A stretch of DNA of 18,530 bases, from positions 1 to 18,530 of the forward strand of contig DLBY01000130.1 of the NCBI GenBank assembly GCA_002480345.1, given 5' to 3'. Both the position numbers and the translations under genes were made by a program. Shown piece by piece: positions 1 through 6,886 of the stretch. The stretch is from Phycisphaerales bacterium UBA7812 (GTDB taxonomy: Bacteria > Planctomycetota > Phycisphaerae > Phycisphaerales > UBA1924). The notes below the pieces were generated by a model that saw nothing but the letters and a program-made list of their open reading frames with translations, had not been told where the DNA came from and did no database searches. Positions within the stretch are counted from its first letter, which is position 1. Each line of letters starts with the position of its first letter.

Positions 1-1
1 G

Positions 2-562
2 TATCAGGCTGGCACGCCCGCGTCATTGATTGTGGCGGAGACTGGGTGCGAACCAGTGCAGAGCGCTCGCTGGCGGACAAACCCGCCGCCGGGCCCCGGT
101 TGGGCACCTAGGCCCGGACAACTCGTGCCGTGCCCCACACCCCAGAATCCTCAGGCGGTGTGCCCGCGAGGCCCGCTTCCATACATGCCACCCACCCCTC
201 CCCTGCAATGGCCTGAGTACCCCTACCGGATCTCCCCACTGAATGTGTACCCGCCGTATCCTTTCCCACCGATACCGACTCGCAGAAACCCTGGCGTCGA
301 CGGTAACCCGACCGACTGGTCGTGTGTCCCCCTCCCCAGCCAGATCCAATCGGAACTTTGCTGGACCATCACGCAATGGTGCCCTGTTGCTGGGGTCTGC
401 GTTGATCGCGTGATTATCTGTGCCTTCGTCACGCCTCCGGGCAGAAACAACACTCCGCCAGTGCCCGGGACCGACTACCCAACATCGCCACCACCGCTGA
501 CAGTTAATCCGGGCGGCACCCCGGGCAACGGAAATATGTGTATCGATCGATTCTATTACTAA
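2..562 (+). CDS. C-terminal part of a Pro/Cys-rich protein of unknown function (5' end outside window)
   Basis: The frame is open from base 2 to a TAA at 560-562, so at least 186 residues are visible and the true start lies upstream. An in-frame TTG at 26 could be read as a start, but nothing singles it out. The visible part is very rich in proline and tyrosine, with about ten cysteines spread along it (for example CPTPQNPQAVC, ELCWTITQWC, VAGVCVD) and a Gly/Asn/Pro tail ending CIDRFYY. There is no membrane segment. Spaced cysteines with proline runs suggest a secreted, disulfide-bonded region, possibly the tail of a larger surface protein; that is inference. I do not recognise a family. Base composition is visibly less GC-rich than the housekeeping genes downstream. 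A strong terminator follows six bases after the stop, which supports this frame as the real gene end. Confidence 0.55.
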   Translation, partial: YQAGTPASLIVAETGCEPVQSARWRTNPPPGPGWAPRPGQLVPCPTPQNPQAVCPRGPLPYMPPTPPLQWPEYPYRISPLNVYPPYPFPPIPTRRNPGVDGNPTDWSCVPLPSQIQSELCWTITQWCPVAGVCVDRVIICAFVTPPGRNNTPPVPGTDYPTSPPPLTVNPGGTPGNGNMCIDRFYY

Positions 563-568
563 TGAATA

Positions 569-601
569 GCCAAGCACATCGACCGCTGTGCTTGGCGTTT
601 T
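569..601 (+). terminator. Rho-independent terminator of the Pro/Cys-rich gene
   Basis: A perfect 9-bp stem, GCCAAGCAC (569-577) with GTGCTTGGC (588-596), closes a 10-base loop and is followed by GTTTT. It starts six bases after the upstream stop codon and lies just before the promoter of the next gene, so it separates the two transcripts. Confidence 0.8.
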
Positions 602-609
602 ACTCCCTG

Positions 610-615
610 TAGCAT
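610..615 (+). promoter_or_regulatory. -10-like box TAGCAT for a leaderless transcript
   Basis: TAGCAT ends 6 bases before the ATG at 622. No Shine-Dalgarno sequence is present (the six bases are TTTCCT). No convincing -35 box is visible. One of ten such boxes in this window. Confidence 0.55.
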
Positions 616-621
616 TTTCCT

Positions 622-1227
622 ATGACTAAAAGATACATAGTATATGATTTTGTAGCTTTGACAGTTTGCTTCCTCCTCCTTGTCGCCAGCGCGAGGGGGC
701 TGATACGCCAAAAGCACGCTGCTCCGCAGAATCTATCCCAGTGGATCTATCAGGTAAGAATATCACCCGATGACAGCGTTCCATCAGTACGAGTGAGCGT
801 CGAAATTCACGCGATGCGGTACGGACCACTTCTGATCCGAGAGTACGAATTCGAACAACTGTATACGACTGATCCAAATGGACGGCATCGGGGTGTTTCC
901 GCCGATCCGAACCTAACCGAAGCGTTCAGTGCTGTGCTAACATTCCCAAACGGCATGATTCCGACTCGCGAGCAACGGCTTCTCGCCGAGAGCTTCCCGC
1001 TGAACACCGCTCAAACTGTGGCATCGATCACGATCCGTCCCGCCTATCTCTGGGCGTTGCTCATCGGATCGGGTCTAGCAATCTCGGGTGTCATACTTAG
1101 TCTCGCACGCACGATCCGGCGAAGCCGCCGAGCACGGCTGGGCCTCTGCACCCGCTGCGCCTACCCGCTCCCCCTCGAAGACGAGCAGCCCCGATGCCCC
1201 GAATGCGGCACGCTCCACATCCCGTGA
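622..1227 (+). CDS. Two-helix membrane protein with C-terminal zinc ribbon, unknown function
   Basis: This 201-residue protein has a hydrophobic segment at about 9-25, a polar domain at about 30-140 and a second hydrophobic segment at about 142-162. A basic stretch (RTIRRSRRAR) follows, then a C-terminal zinc ribbon with CTRC (C176, C179) and CPEC (C192, C195). The basic patch after helix 2 puts the zinc ribbon in the cytoplasm and the middle domain outside, by the positive-inside rule. Short C-terminal ribbons of this form are frequent on planctomycete membrane proteins of unknown role. The ATG follows a TAGCAT box by six bases and has no ribosome site. Codon use is less GC-rich than in the neighbours, as for the gene before it, so both may belong to a more variable segment. 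It converges on nadK across 67 bases. No function can be assigned. Confidence 0.8.
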   Translation: MTKRYIVYDFVALTVCFLLLVASARGLIRQKHAAPQNLSQWIYQVRISPDDSVPSVRVSVEIHAMRYGPLLIREYEFEQLYTTDPNGRHRGVSADPNLTEAFSAVLTFPNGMIPTREQRLLAESFPLNTAQTVASITIRPAYLWALLIGSGLAISGVILSLARTIRRSRRARLGLCTRCAYPLPLEDEQPRCPECGTLHIP

Positions 1228-1239
1228 CCACGACCCCGA

Positions 1240-1257
1240 GTGCCACCGCCTTGGCAC
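1240..1257. other. Small hairpin between converging genes
   Basis: GTGCCA (1240-1245) and TGGCAC (1252-1257) form a perfect 6-bp stem with a 6-base loop between the zinc-ribbon gene and nadK. There is no T-run on either side, so it is at best a weak terminator. Its GTGCCAC arm recurs in the REP-like patch near 6119 and at 6222. Confidence 0.35.
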
Positions 1258-1294
1258 ACGCACGAGACGCCCGAACCCAAGTCACGCCCCCCGC

Positions 1295-2191
1295 TCACCG
1301 ACCCCTCGACTGCGGCGGGGTCGCCCAGCGCATCTTCTCCATGAGCGTCTGCCAGTAGCTCGTCGTCCCGCTCTGCACCAGGTGCACGGGCTCGGGGTTC
1401 GCGGTGATCTCCACCCGGTCGCCCTTGCCCAGGCGCCGGTTCACCTGCCCGTCGCCCATCAGCGTCGTCCCGTGCGACGCGGGGGGCAGGTCCTCCCCGT
1501 TGTGGATCTCGACCTCGTTCGTGCGCTCGAGCGTGAGCACGAGCGGGGTAGTGAACGGGATCACGATCGGGCGGAACGAGAGCGAATGGGCCGCGATGGG
1601 CGTGACGACATACGCCTCGACATTGGGCGACACGATCGGCCCACCCGCGGACACGTTGTACGCCGTCGACCCTGTGGGCGTGCTGATGATCAGCCCGTCC
1701 CCCACCACGCGCGGCCCGGGGCTGCCGTCGATTTCGAGTTGGATCGCGATCATCTTGTAAGGCGGGCCCGCGGTGACGACGAACTCGTTGAGCGCGACCT
1801 CCTGGGCACGCACGGAGCCGTCCGGGTTCAGGATCCGCGCCCGGATGACCGGCGCGGGCTGCGTGCGGAGCGGCGCGTCGCCGAACAGCGCCTCCGCCTG
1901 GTCCTCGAGGCTTTCGAGGTCATACTCGGCCATGAATCCCACGCCGCCGAGGTTCACGCCCAGGATGGGTTTGCCGAGCTCGGCGCACGCGCGCGCGGCG
2001 CCGAGCAGCGTCCCGTCGCCCCCCATCACGACGACGAGATCGAACCCGTTGTCCAGATGATCCATCGGCCGCCGGGCGTGGCGCTCCTCGACGACGCGCC
2101 CGTACCGCTCGATCGCGGCGCGGACGCGCGGGACAGCCTCCACCGCGTCGGGCTTGTCGAGGTTCACCAGCAGCAGGACGGATCGGCCCAC
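1295..2191 (-). CDS. nadK: NAD kinase
   Basis: NAD kinase phosphorylates NAD to NADP with ATP (or polyphosphate in some members) in the cytoplasm. The 298-residue length is typical. The family signatures are all present: GGDGT at 57-61 with the catalytic aspartate, the NE pair at 135-136, and GDGLIISTPTGSTAY at 164-178. The N-terminus reads as the usual first beta strand (SVLLLVNLDKP), which supports the GTG start at 2191. That GTG has no Shine-Dalgarno sequence but sits six bases after TAGACT. The gene lies 57 bases downstream of dxs on the same strand, so it may be read both from the isoprenoid operon and from its own promoter. Clustering of ispA, dxs and nadK is known from some Gram-positive genomes, and NADPH is consumed by the MEP pathway that Dxs begins. 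Confidence 0.96.
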   Translation of the reverse strand: MGRSVLLLVNLDKPDAVEAVPRVRAAIERYGRVVEERHARRPMDHLDNGFDLVVVMGGDGTLLGAARACAELGKPILGVNLGGVGFMAEYDLESLEDQAEALFGDAPLRTQPAPVIRARILNPDGSVRAQEVALNEFVVTAGPPYKMIAIQLEIDGSPGPRVVGDGLIISTPTGSTAYNVSAGGPIVSPNVEAYVVTPIAAHSLSFRPIVIPFTTPLVLTLERTNEVEIHNGEDLPPASHGTTLMGDGQVNRRLGKGDRVEITANPEPVHLVQSGTTSYWQTLMEKMRWATPPQSRGR

Positions 2192-2197
2192 AGGGAG

Positions 2198-2203
2198 AGT
2201 CTA
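2198..2203 (-). promoter_or_regulatory. -10-like box TAGACT upstream of nadK
   Basis: Read on the minus strand, TAGACT is followed by CTCCCT and then the GTG start, a 6-base spacer with no ribosome site. This implies an internal promoter between dxs and nadK giving a leaderless message. Confidence 0.5.
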
Positions 2204-2248
2204 GTGCCCGTCTCCCGACCCGGCACCCGATCCGAGAGCGGCCCGTGG

Positions 2249-4234
2249 TCAGGTCGCGGGCGCAGGCTCCGGCGCGGCGCGGCTCGCGCGGCGCTCCGAT
2301 TCCGCGTCCACCACCGCCCGGATCGTGCGCGCGATCCCCGCCGCGTCGATGCCCGCCTTCGCGAGCTGGACGGCGCGGCTGTCCTGCACGATCCACTCGT
2401 CTGGCAGGCCCAGGCGGGTGACCAGCGACGCGTCGAGCCCCTGCTCTTGGGCGCTCTCGAGCACCGCGGAGCCGAACCCGCCGATCGTCGTGTGGTCCTC
2501 GACGGTGATGATCGGGATGCGCCGCCCGAGCAGGCGGGCGATCAGCTCGCGGTCCACGGGCTTGGCAAACCGCGCGTCCCACACCGCGACCTCGTACTCG
2601 GCGCCCAGGTCGTCGACCGCTTTCATCGCGTCGATCGCGGGTGTGCCGAACGCGAGCACCGCCGCCTGGGGGCGGGCCTCGTCGAGGTCTTCGAACGCGC
2701 CGGTCAGCAGGCGGGCCTTGCCTAGCTCGAACGCGGGGCACGGCTCGGAAGCGAATCGCGCGCTGACATCGTCGCGCGGGTAGCGCAACGCCGACAGCCC
2801 CTCGTCATAGGTCCGCATGAACTCGAGCGCCGCGAGCAGGCTGGGCTCGTCGATCGCCGCGAGCAGGGCCGCATCGGGCAGCGTCCGGAGGATGGACACA
2901 TCGCAGAACCCGTGGTGGACCGCGCCGTCGCCCCCGACCAGGCCCGCGCGATCGAGGCAGAGCCTGACCGGCAGGCCCTGCAGCGCCGCCTCCTGGAAGG
3001 CCTGATCGAACGCACGCTGCAGGAAAGTCGAGTACACCGCGAAGAAGGGCTTGAACCCCGTCTTCGCGAGCCCCGCCATCATGTCCAGCGCGTGGCTCTC
3101 GCAGATGCCGGTGTCCCACACGCGATCGGGGTGCTTGTCGATGACCTTGGAGATCCCCGTTCCGTCGGGCATCGCCGCGGTGCACGCGACGACCTTCTCG
3201 TCGCGGGTCATCAGGTCGTCCATCGCGTCCCCGAACGCGGCCGTGAACGACCGACCCCCGCTCTTCATCTCGACGCGGCAGCCCTGCGCCTCGGTGCGCG
3301 CCACGCTGAACGCCTTGGGCGAGTGGAACTTCGTCGCGTCCGCTTCCGCGAAATCGAGCCCCTTGCCCTTGATCGTCTTGACATGCAGCACCATGGGGCG
3401 GTCCATGTCGCGCGCCTCGGTCAGGAACTCGATGAGCGTGGGCAGGTGGTGCCCGTCGATCGGGCCCACCGTCAGCAGGTTGAAGTGCTCGAACCACGAG
3501 CCCTCGTGGATCAGCGTCTTGGTCATCTCGCCCGCCTTGTGGTAGGCCTCGCGGATGACATCCCCCCCGGGGATCCGGTCCAGGAACCCCTTGGCGCTCT
3601 TCTTCAGATCGCTGTAAGTGTGGCTCACCCGCACGCGGTCGAAATAGCCCGCCAGCGCCCCCTGCGGCTTGCTGATCGACATCCCGTTGTCGTTAAGGAT
3701 GACCAGGAACTGCCGCTTGAGCGTGCCCGCGTTGTTGAGCCCTTCCATCGCGACGCCGTTCGCGATCGACGCGTCCCCGATCAGCGACACGACGCGCCGC
3801 CCCTCGGGGTTCGACTGCGGGTCGTACGCCTCGCCCGCGAGCGTATCGCCCCGCGCCATGCCGACCGCCGTCGAGATCCCGGTTCCCGCGTGCCCCACGC
3901 GGAACAGGTCATAGTTGCTCTCCGAGGGCTCGGGGAACCCGCTCATGCCCCTGCTCGTGCGCAGGTCCTTGAGCAGGTGACTCCGCCCCGTGATCAGCTT
4001 GTGGGGATAGCACTGGTGCCCCACATCGAACAGCAGGCGGTCGTGCGCGAAATCGAAGACATAGTGCATCGCGAGCGTGAGCTCCACGACGCCCAGGTTC
4101 GGCGCCAGGTGCCCGCCGGTCTTCTGCACCTGCTCGATGATCGCGGCGCGGATCTCCGCGGCGAGCGCTTCGAGCTGATCCAGGCTCAGAGCCCGGATGT
4201 CCGCGGATCCATTCATGCGCTCGAGCAGGCCCAT
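2249..4234 (-). CDS. dxs: 1-deoxy-D-xylulose-5-phosphate synthase
   Basis: Dxs condenses pyruvate and glyceraldehyde 3-phosphate using thiamine diphosphate, the first step of the MEP isoprenoid pathway. At 661 residues it is slightly longer than the usual 620-640. Recognisable landmarks are GGHLAPNLGVVELT (40-53), the VGHQCYPHKLITGR block (71-84), the ThDP/metal motif GDASIANG...ILNDNG (153-184), ESHALDMMAG with the catalytic-type glutamate (E379), YSTFLQRAFDQ (401-411), DRAGLVGGDGAVHHG (428-442) and RYPRDD (484-489). The motif reads GDA rather than the usual GDG; the metal-binding aspartate is kept. The reading frame stays open upstream to 4396, but the family N-terminus and a GAGGA ribosome site support ATG 4234. 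ATG 4216 is an alternative. The gene lies downstream of ispA and upstream of nadK on the same strand. Confidence 0.96.
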   Translation of the reverse strand: MGLLERMNGSADIRALSLDQLEALAAEIRAAIIEQVQKTGGHLAPNLGVVELTLAMHYVFDFAHDRLLFDVGHQCYPHKLITGRSHLLKDLRTSRGMSGFPEPSESNYDLFRVGHAGTGISTAVGMARGDTLAGEAYDPQSNPEGRRVVSLIGDASIANGVAMEGLNNAGTLKRQFLVILNDNGMSISKPQGALAGYFDRVRVSHTYSDLKKSAKGFLDRIPGGDVIREAYHKAGEMTKTLIHEGSWFEHFNLLTVGPIDGHHLPTLIEFLTEARDMDRPMVLHVKTIKGKGLDFAEADATKFHSPKAFSVARTEAQGCRVEMKSGGRSFTAAFGDAMDDLMTRDEKVVACTAAMPDGTGISKVIDKHPDRVWDTGICESHALDMMAGLAKTGFKPFFAVYSTFLQRAFDQAFQEAALQGLPVRLCLDRAGLVGGDGAVHHGFCDVSILRTLPDAALLAAIDEPSLLAALEFMRTYDEGLSALRYPRDDVSARFASEPCPAFELGKARLLTGAFEDLDEARPQAAVLAFGTPAIDAMKAVDDLGAEYEVAVWDARFAKPVDRELIARLLGRRIPIITVEDHTTIGGFGSAVLESAQEQGLDASLVTRLGLPDEWIVQDSRAVQLAKAGIDAAGIARTIRAVVDAESERRASRAAPEPAPAT

Positions 4235-4237
4235 CGG

Positions 4238-4242
4238 TCCTC
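4238..4242 (-). promoter_or_regulatory. Ribosome binding site GAGGA that fixes the dxs start
   Basis: On the minus strand GAGGA is followed by CCG and the ATG at 4234. The spacing is short but usable. dxs has no TAnnnT box near its start, so this looks like a leadered gene, unlike most neighbours. Confidence 0.5.
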
Positions 4243-4396
4243 GCGATCTCAACCACCCGATCCCGCGGCCTCGCCCGTGCGACGCGCCGGCGGCGGTTGT
4301 TTTCAATGATTCCTGAAAGAAGTGTATCGGCCCGACCGACGCCGGACCGCCCGAATCGCGGGACGACGGGGAGATTTCCCCGACCGTCCTACGCAC

Positions 4397-5383
4397 TCAC
4401 TTCGTGCGTTGTGCGAGATAAGACGCGAGTTCTCGCAGAACATCCTCGCCGCCGGCGCCCGATTCAGCCCGGGCTCCCTTCTCGGGCAACTGCGCGAGGG
4501 CATCGACCGCACAGTCCAATAACTCGCCCACGAATGCCCGCGAGCGTTCCACGCCGTGCACGCCGGGGTAGGTCAGTTTGCCCGCGTCCGCGTCCTTGCC
4601 CGCCCGTTTGCCGAGGTGCTCGCTCGATTGCTCGACATCCAGCAGGTCATCGACGACCTGGAACATCAGCCCGATCGCCTCCGCGTACCGCGAGACCGCG
4701 TCGAGACAAGCGGCGCCGTCCCCCTCGGGGTCCAGACCCGCCCGGTCGAGCCCGATGAGCGCCCCCATCCGGCACGCGGCGGTGATGAGCGCCCCGGTCT
4801 TCTCCCGGTGGATCCGCTCGACCCGGTCTGCGTCCGGGACGCCCGCCTCGAACCCGCCCAGCGTGTCGAGCACCTGGCCCGAGATCATCCCCAGCGTGCC
4901 CGCGTTGAGCTCGGCGACCAGCCTTCTGTGCAGCCCGTCCCCGATCGCCCCCCCACCCTCGGGGGGAACCGAGAGCGCCGAAGACGCGAGGCTGAGCATC
5001 GCGTCGCCCGCGAGGATCGCCATCGCCTCGCCCGCGTGGATGTGCAGCGTGGGCTTGCCCCGACGCAGGTCGTCGTCGTCCATCGCCGGCAGGTCGTCGT
5101 GCACGAGGCTGAACGCGTGGATCAACTCCACCGCCGCGCCCGCGGGGAGACTCGCGGGCCCGGCGTCGGGATCCCCCGCGACCGCGACCGCCGCGTGCCA
5201 CGCGAACAGGGGCCGCACGCGTTTCCCTCCGCTCAGCAGGCTGTATCGGATCGCGTCGCGGAGGTTCGTGGGGACCGGGAGGGCCGTCGTGAGCCGATCC
5301 AGATGGGCGTCGATCGGCGCGCGCGGCGCGGCAAACCGCGCCCGGGCCTGTGCTCGCTCGTCTGTCGTCGCCGCGTCGGTCAT
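4397..5383 (-). CDS. ispA: Short-chain polyprenyl diphosphate synthase (farnesyl/geranylgeranyl type)
   Basis: This family condenses isopentenyl diphosphate with allylic diphosphates to make C15 or C20 precursors of quinone side chains, bactoprenol and other isoprenoids. The 328-residue protein has GGKRVRP (52-58) for substrate binding, the first Asp-rich motif DDLPAMDDDDLRRG (96-109), LAGDAML (124-130), the lysine-bearing REKTGAL region (193-199) and the second Asp-rich motif FQVVDDLLD (241-249). The two-residue insertion in the first motif (DDxxxxD) is typical of bacterial FPP synthases. Product length cannot be settled from sequence alone. The start at ATG 5383 follows TACACT by seven bases and has no ribosome site. 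The frame remains open upstream across the divergent exbB-like gene, but that part is antisense. The dxs gene follows after 162 bases, the order seen in many ispA-dxs operons. Confidence 0.93.
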   Translation of the reverse strand: MTDAATTDERAQARARFAAPRAPIDAHLDRLTTALPVPTNLRDAIRYSLLSGGKRVRPLFAWHAAVAVAGDPDAGPASLPAGAAVELIHAFSLVHDDLPAMDDDDLRRGKPTLHIHAGEAMAILAGDAMLSLASSALSVPPEGGGAIGDGLHRRLVAELNAGTLGMISGQVLDTLGGFEAGVPDADRVERIHREKTGALITAACRMGALIGLDRAGLDPEGDGAACLDAVSRYAEAIGLMFQVVDDLLDVEQSSEHLGKRAGKDADAGKLTYPGVHGVERSRAFVGELLDCAVDALAQLPEKGARAESGAGGEDVLRELASYLAQRTK

Positions 5384-5390
5384 CGCGTCG

Positions 5391-5396
5391 AGTGTA
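5391..5396 (-). promoter_or_regulatory. -10-like box TACACT upstream of ispA
   Basis: On the minus strand TACACT is followed by CGACGCG and the ATG at 5383, a 7-base spacer. Identical in sequence to the box before lpxB. No ribosome site, which fits a leaderless message. Confidence 0.55.
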
Positions 5397-5452
5397 GTGA
5401 GCCCACCCGGCACCCGACGGGCCCGACCCCGCGCTCCGGGTCTGTCCGCCCG

Positions 5453-5458
5453 TACCAT
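5453..5458 (+). promoter_or_regulatory. -10-like box TACCAT upstream of the ExbB-like gene
   Basis: TACCAT is followed by CGCCGC and the ATG at 5465. It lies 56 bases from the oppositely oriented ispA box, within an 81-base divergent spacer. Confidence 0.5.
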
Positions 5459-5464
5459 CGCCGC

Positions 5465-6106
5465 ATGGGCTGGACCGACACGCTCTCCCAACTCGTCACC
5501 CAGGGCGGCTGGGTCATGCTCCCGCTGGGGGTGCTGAGCGTCATCTCCGTGGGCCTCACGCTCGAGCGGACGCTGTTCTGGATCGCGACCCACCGGGCGG
5601 GGCGGTCGCGCGTCTTCGCACGCATCACCAACGAACTCCGCCGGGGCGATCTCTCCGCGGCCGCCTCCATCGCGGGCAAGGACCGCTCGATCTACGGGCG
5701 GTTCGCCTCCGAATTGATCGACGAGGCCCGCTCGCGGAAGGGCGAGGGCCCTGCCGGCCGCGTCCAGGAATCGTTCGCCCTCGAACGCGCCGAGGCCCGC
5801 CGGCCCGCGATCGAACGCTGGTCCGCGGTCCACTCGGTGATCATCACCGCCGCCCCGATGCTGGGCATCCTGGGCACCGTGACGGGCATCATCCGCTCGT
5901 TCAACCTGCTGAGCGCCGAGCAGATCGTGACCGACCCCGCCGCCGTCGCGGGGGGCATCGCCGAGGCCCTGTTCACCACCGCAGTGGGCTTGATCGTCGC
6001 GCTGATCACGCTGTTCCCGCATGCGATCTTCCGCTCGCAGGCGGACCGGGCCCTGACGCGGCTCGAGCTCATCGCGGCCGCAATGGACGAGCACGCGGAA
6101 GCGTGA
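5465..6106 (+). CDS. MotA/TolQ/ExbB-family proton channel subunit
   Basis: Proteins of this family form the proton-conducting inner-membrane part of motors that energise TonB or Tol systems or flagella. The 213-residue protein has the standard three-helix layout: helix 1 at about 16-38 (VMLPLGVLSVISVGLTLER), a cytoplasmic domain at about 40-118, helix 2 at about 121-145 with the signature APMLGILGTVTGIIRSF (130-146), and helix 3 at about 165-188 (EALFTTAVGLIVALITLF). The length and signature fit ExbB/TolQ better than MotA. An ExbD/TolR partner normally follows at once, but here the strand changes and no such gene is in the window. The ATG at 5465 matches the start of the family and has a TACCAT box six bases upstream. 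The specific system served is unknown. Confidence 0.88.
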   Translation: MGWTDTLSQLVTQGGWVMLPLGVLSVISVGLTLERTLFWIATHRAGRSRVFARITNELRRGDLSAAASIAGKDRSIYGRFASELIDEARSRKGEGPAGRVQESFALERAEARRPAIERWSAVHSVIITAAPMLGILGTVTGIIRSFNLLSAEQIVTDPAAVAGGIAEALFTTAVGLIVALITLFPHAIFRSQADRALTRLELIAAAMDEHAEA

Positions 6107-6118
6107 ACCCGTCGCGTT

Positions 6119-6200
6119 GTGCCACTGAGCCATTCCTGCGGGTCAGTGCGTATCGCGGTCTCAGCAGGGAACACTGACCTGCGTCGCAGGTCAGTGGCAC
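6119..6200. repeat. Pair of REP-like palindromes in inverted orientation
   Basis: GTGCCACTGA (6119-6128) and TCAGTGGCAC (6191-6200) are exact reverse complements at the outer edges. Inside, CACTGACCTGC (6172-6182) pairs perfectly with GCAGGTCAGTG (6186-6196) around a 3-base loop, and CACTGA (6123-6128) pairs with TCAGTG (6143-6148) in a weaker left element. The result is two related hairpins facing each other, the layout of REP/BIME elements. They lie between two converging genes, the usual place for REPs. No transposase is adjacent. Confidence 0.6.
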
Positions 6201-6269
6201 ACAAACTCACTGTCTGAATGGGTGCCACCGCTCGCCGTCCGCGGCGCAACGGTGCCTGCACGCGATTCA

Positions 6270-6309
6270 TGATGCATCAGCACGACGGCGCCGCAGGCGG
6301 CGAGTCGTG
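6270..6309. other. Palindrome plus GC-rich hairpin before the ptsN 3' end
   Basis: TGATGCATCA (6270-6279) is a perfect 10-base palindrome. Directly after it, CACGAC (6281-6286) pairs with GTCGTG (6304-6309), and an inner GCCGC/GCGGC stem (6290-6301) lies within. Neither arm is followed by a T-run. With the REP-like pair it may act as a transcription barrier between the converging genes; I cannot show more. The rest of 6107-6357 has no open frame or RNA that I recognise. Confidence 0.35.
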
Positions 6310-6357
6310 GCATCCTGTCCCGAATGCCGAGATCCGATACCCAAGTAGCGGGTCGGC

Positions 6358-6816
6358 TCAGCCCGCTTCCTGCGCCTCGATCAACTCGTAGATCGCATCG
6401 GGGCCTTCCGCGTCGTAGACCTTGCTGCGGAACGCCTCGCTGGTCATGAGCCGGCTGACCCGCGCGAGCGCCTGGATGTGGTCACTCGTGCGGTCGGGCG
6501 GGCTCGCGAGCAGGACCACGAGCCGAACGGGCTGCCCGTCGATCGCCTCGAAGTCCATGGGCTCCGCGGGCTTGCCGATCGCCATCGCGAGGCCGGACAG
6601 ACCGGCGCACTTGCCGTGGGGGATCGCGAGGCCGTGCCCGATGCCGGTGGTCCGGGTCTGCTCGCGTGTCCAGACCGCCTCCTTGAGCGAGGAGCCGTCC
6701 TCGACCTTGCCCTCGCTGACGAGCAGGTCGACCAGCTCGTGGATCACACCCTTCTTGTCGTCCGCGTTGAGCGGGGCACGGATGGAACCGGGAGTGAGCA
6801 GATCGAGCAGGTTCAT
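6358..6816 (-). CDS. ptsN: PTS EIIA domain protein of the PtsN (EIIA-Ntr) / fructose type
   Basis: EIIA domains accept a phosphate from HPr or NPr on a histidine. PtsN-type proteins use this for regulation rather than sugar uptake. The 152-residue protein is a single EIIA domain: TTGIGHGLAIPHGKC (56-70) contains the phosphorylatable histidine (H67) and the nearby conserved H61, and the domain runs to the C-terminus with the usual SDHIQALARVSRLM helix (111-124). No HPr, EI or sugar EIIBC gene is in the window, which favours a regulatory role, but this is inference. The ATG at 6816 has no ribosome site; a TAAACT box lies nine bases upstream. The gene is 70 bases downstream of rsmB on the same strand, so it could also be cotranscribed with it. 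Confidence 0.88.
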   Translation of the reverse strand: MNLLDLLTPGSIRAPLNADDKKGVIHELVDLLVSEGKVEDGSSLKEAVWTREQTRTTGIGHGLAIPHGKCAGLSGLAMAIGKPAEPMDFEAIDGQPVRLVVLLASPPDRTSDHIQALARVSRLMTSEAFRSKVYDAEGPDAIYELIEAQEAG

Positions 6817-6825
6817 GGGGAGCGG

Positions 6826-6831
6826 AGTTTA
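6826..6831 (-). promoter_or_regulatory. -10-like box TAAACT upstream of ptsN
   Basis: On the minus strand TAAACT precedes the ATG at 6816 by nine bases (CCGCTCCCC), the longest spacer in the set. The same hexamer precedes rsmB. Confidence 0.45.
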
Positions 6832-6886
6832 TCCCATCGGATCGACCCGGGCTCGCGAACGACCGGCAACCCGGGTGCCCCGAATT

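Noticed and set aside
1..111. An alternative frame through the left edge, ending at TAG 109
   Set aside because: It is short and has no terminator after it, while the other frame continues to 562 and ends beside a strong hairpin.
1088..4309. Long plus-strand frames (1088-2725 and 2912-4309) opposite nadK and dxs
   Set aside because: They are shadow frames; nadK and dxs have full sets of family motifs on the minus strand.
4235..4396. An N-terminal extension of dxs up to the ispA stop codon
   Set aside because: The extra 54 residues do not match the Dxs N-terminus, and a ribosome site precedes ATG 4234.
4391..4409. Hairpin ACGCAC/GTGCGT at the ispA stop codon as a terminator
   Set aside because: It is only 6 bp, overlaps the coding end and lacks a T-run; dxs probably lies in the same transcript.
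5384..6133. A 250-codon N-terminal extension of ispA
   Set aside because: It is antisense to the ExbB-like gene and lacks any domain; the synthase starts normally at 5383.
6836..6880. Repeated ACCCGGG/CCCGGGT around the rsmB-ptsN spacer as a terminator
   Set aside because: The arms are short self-palindromes 20 bases apart with no T-run.
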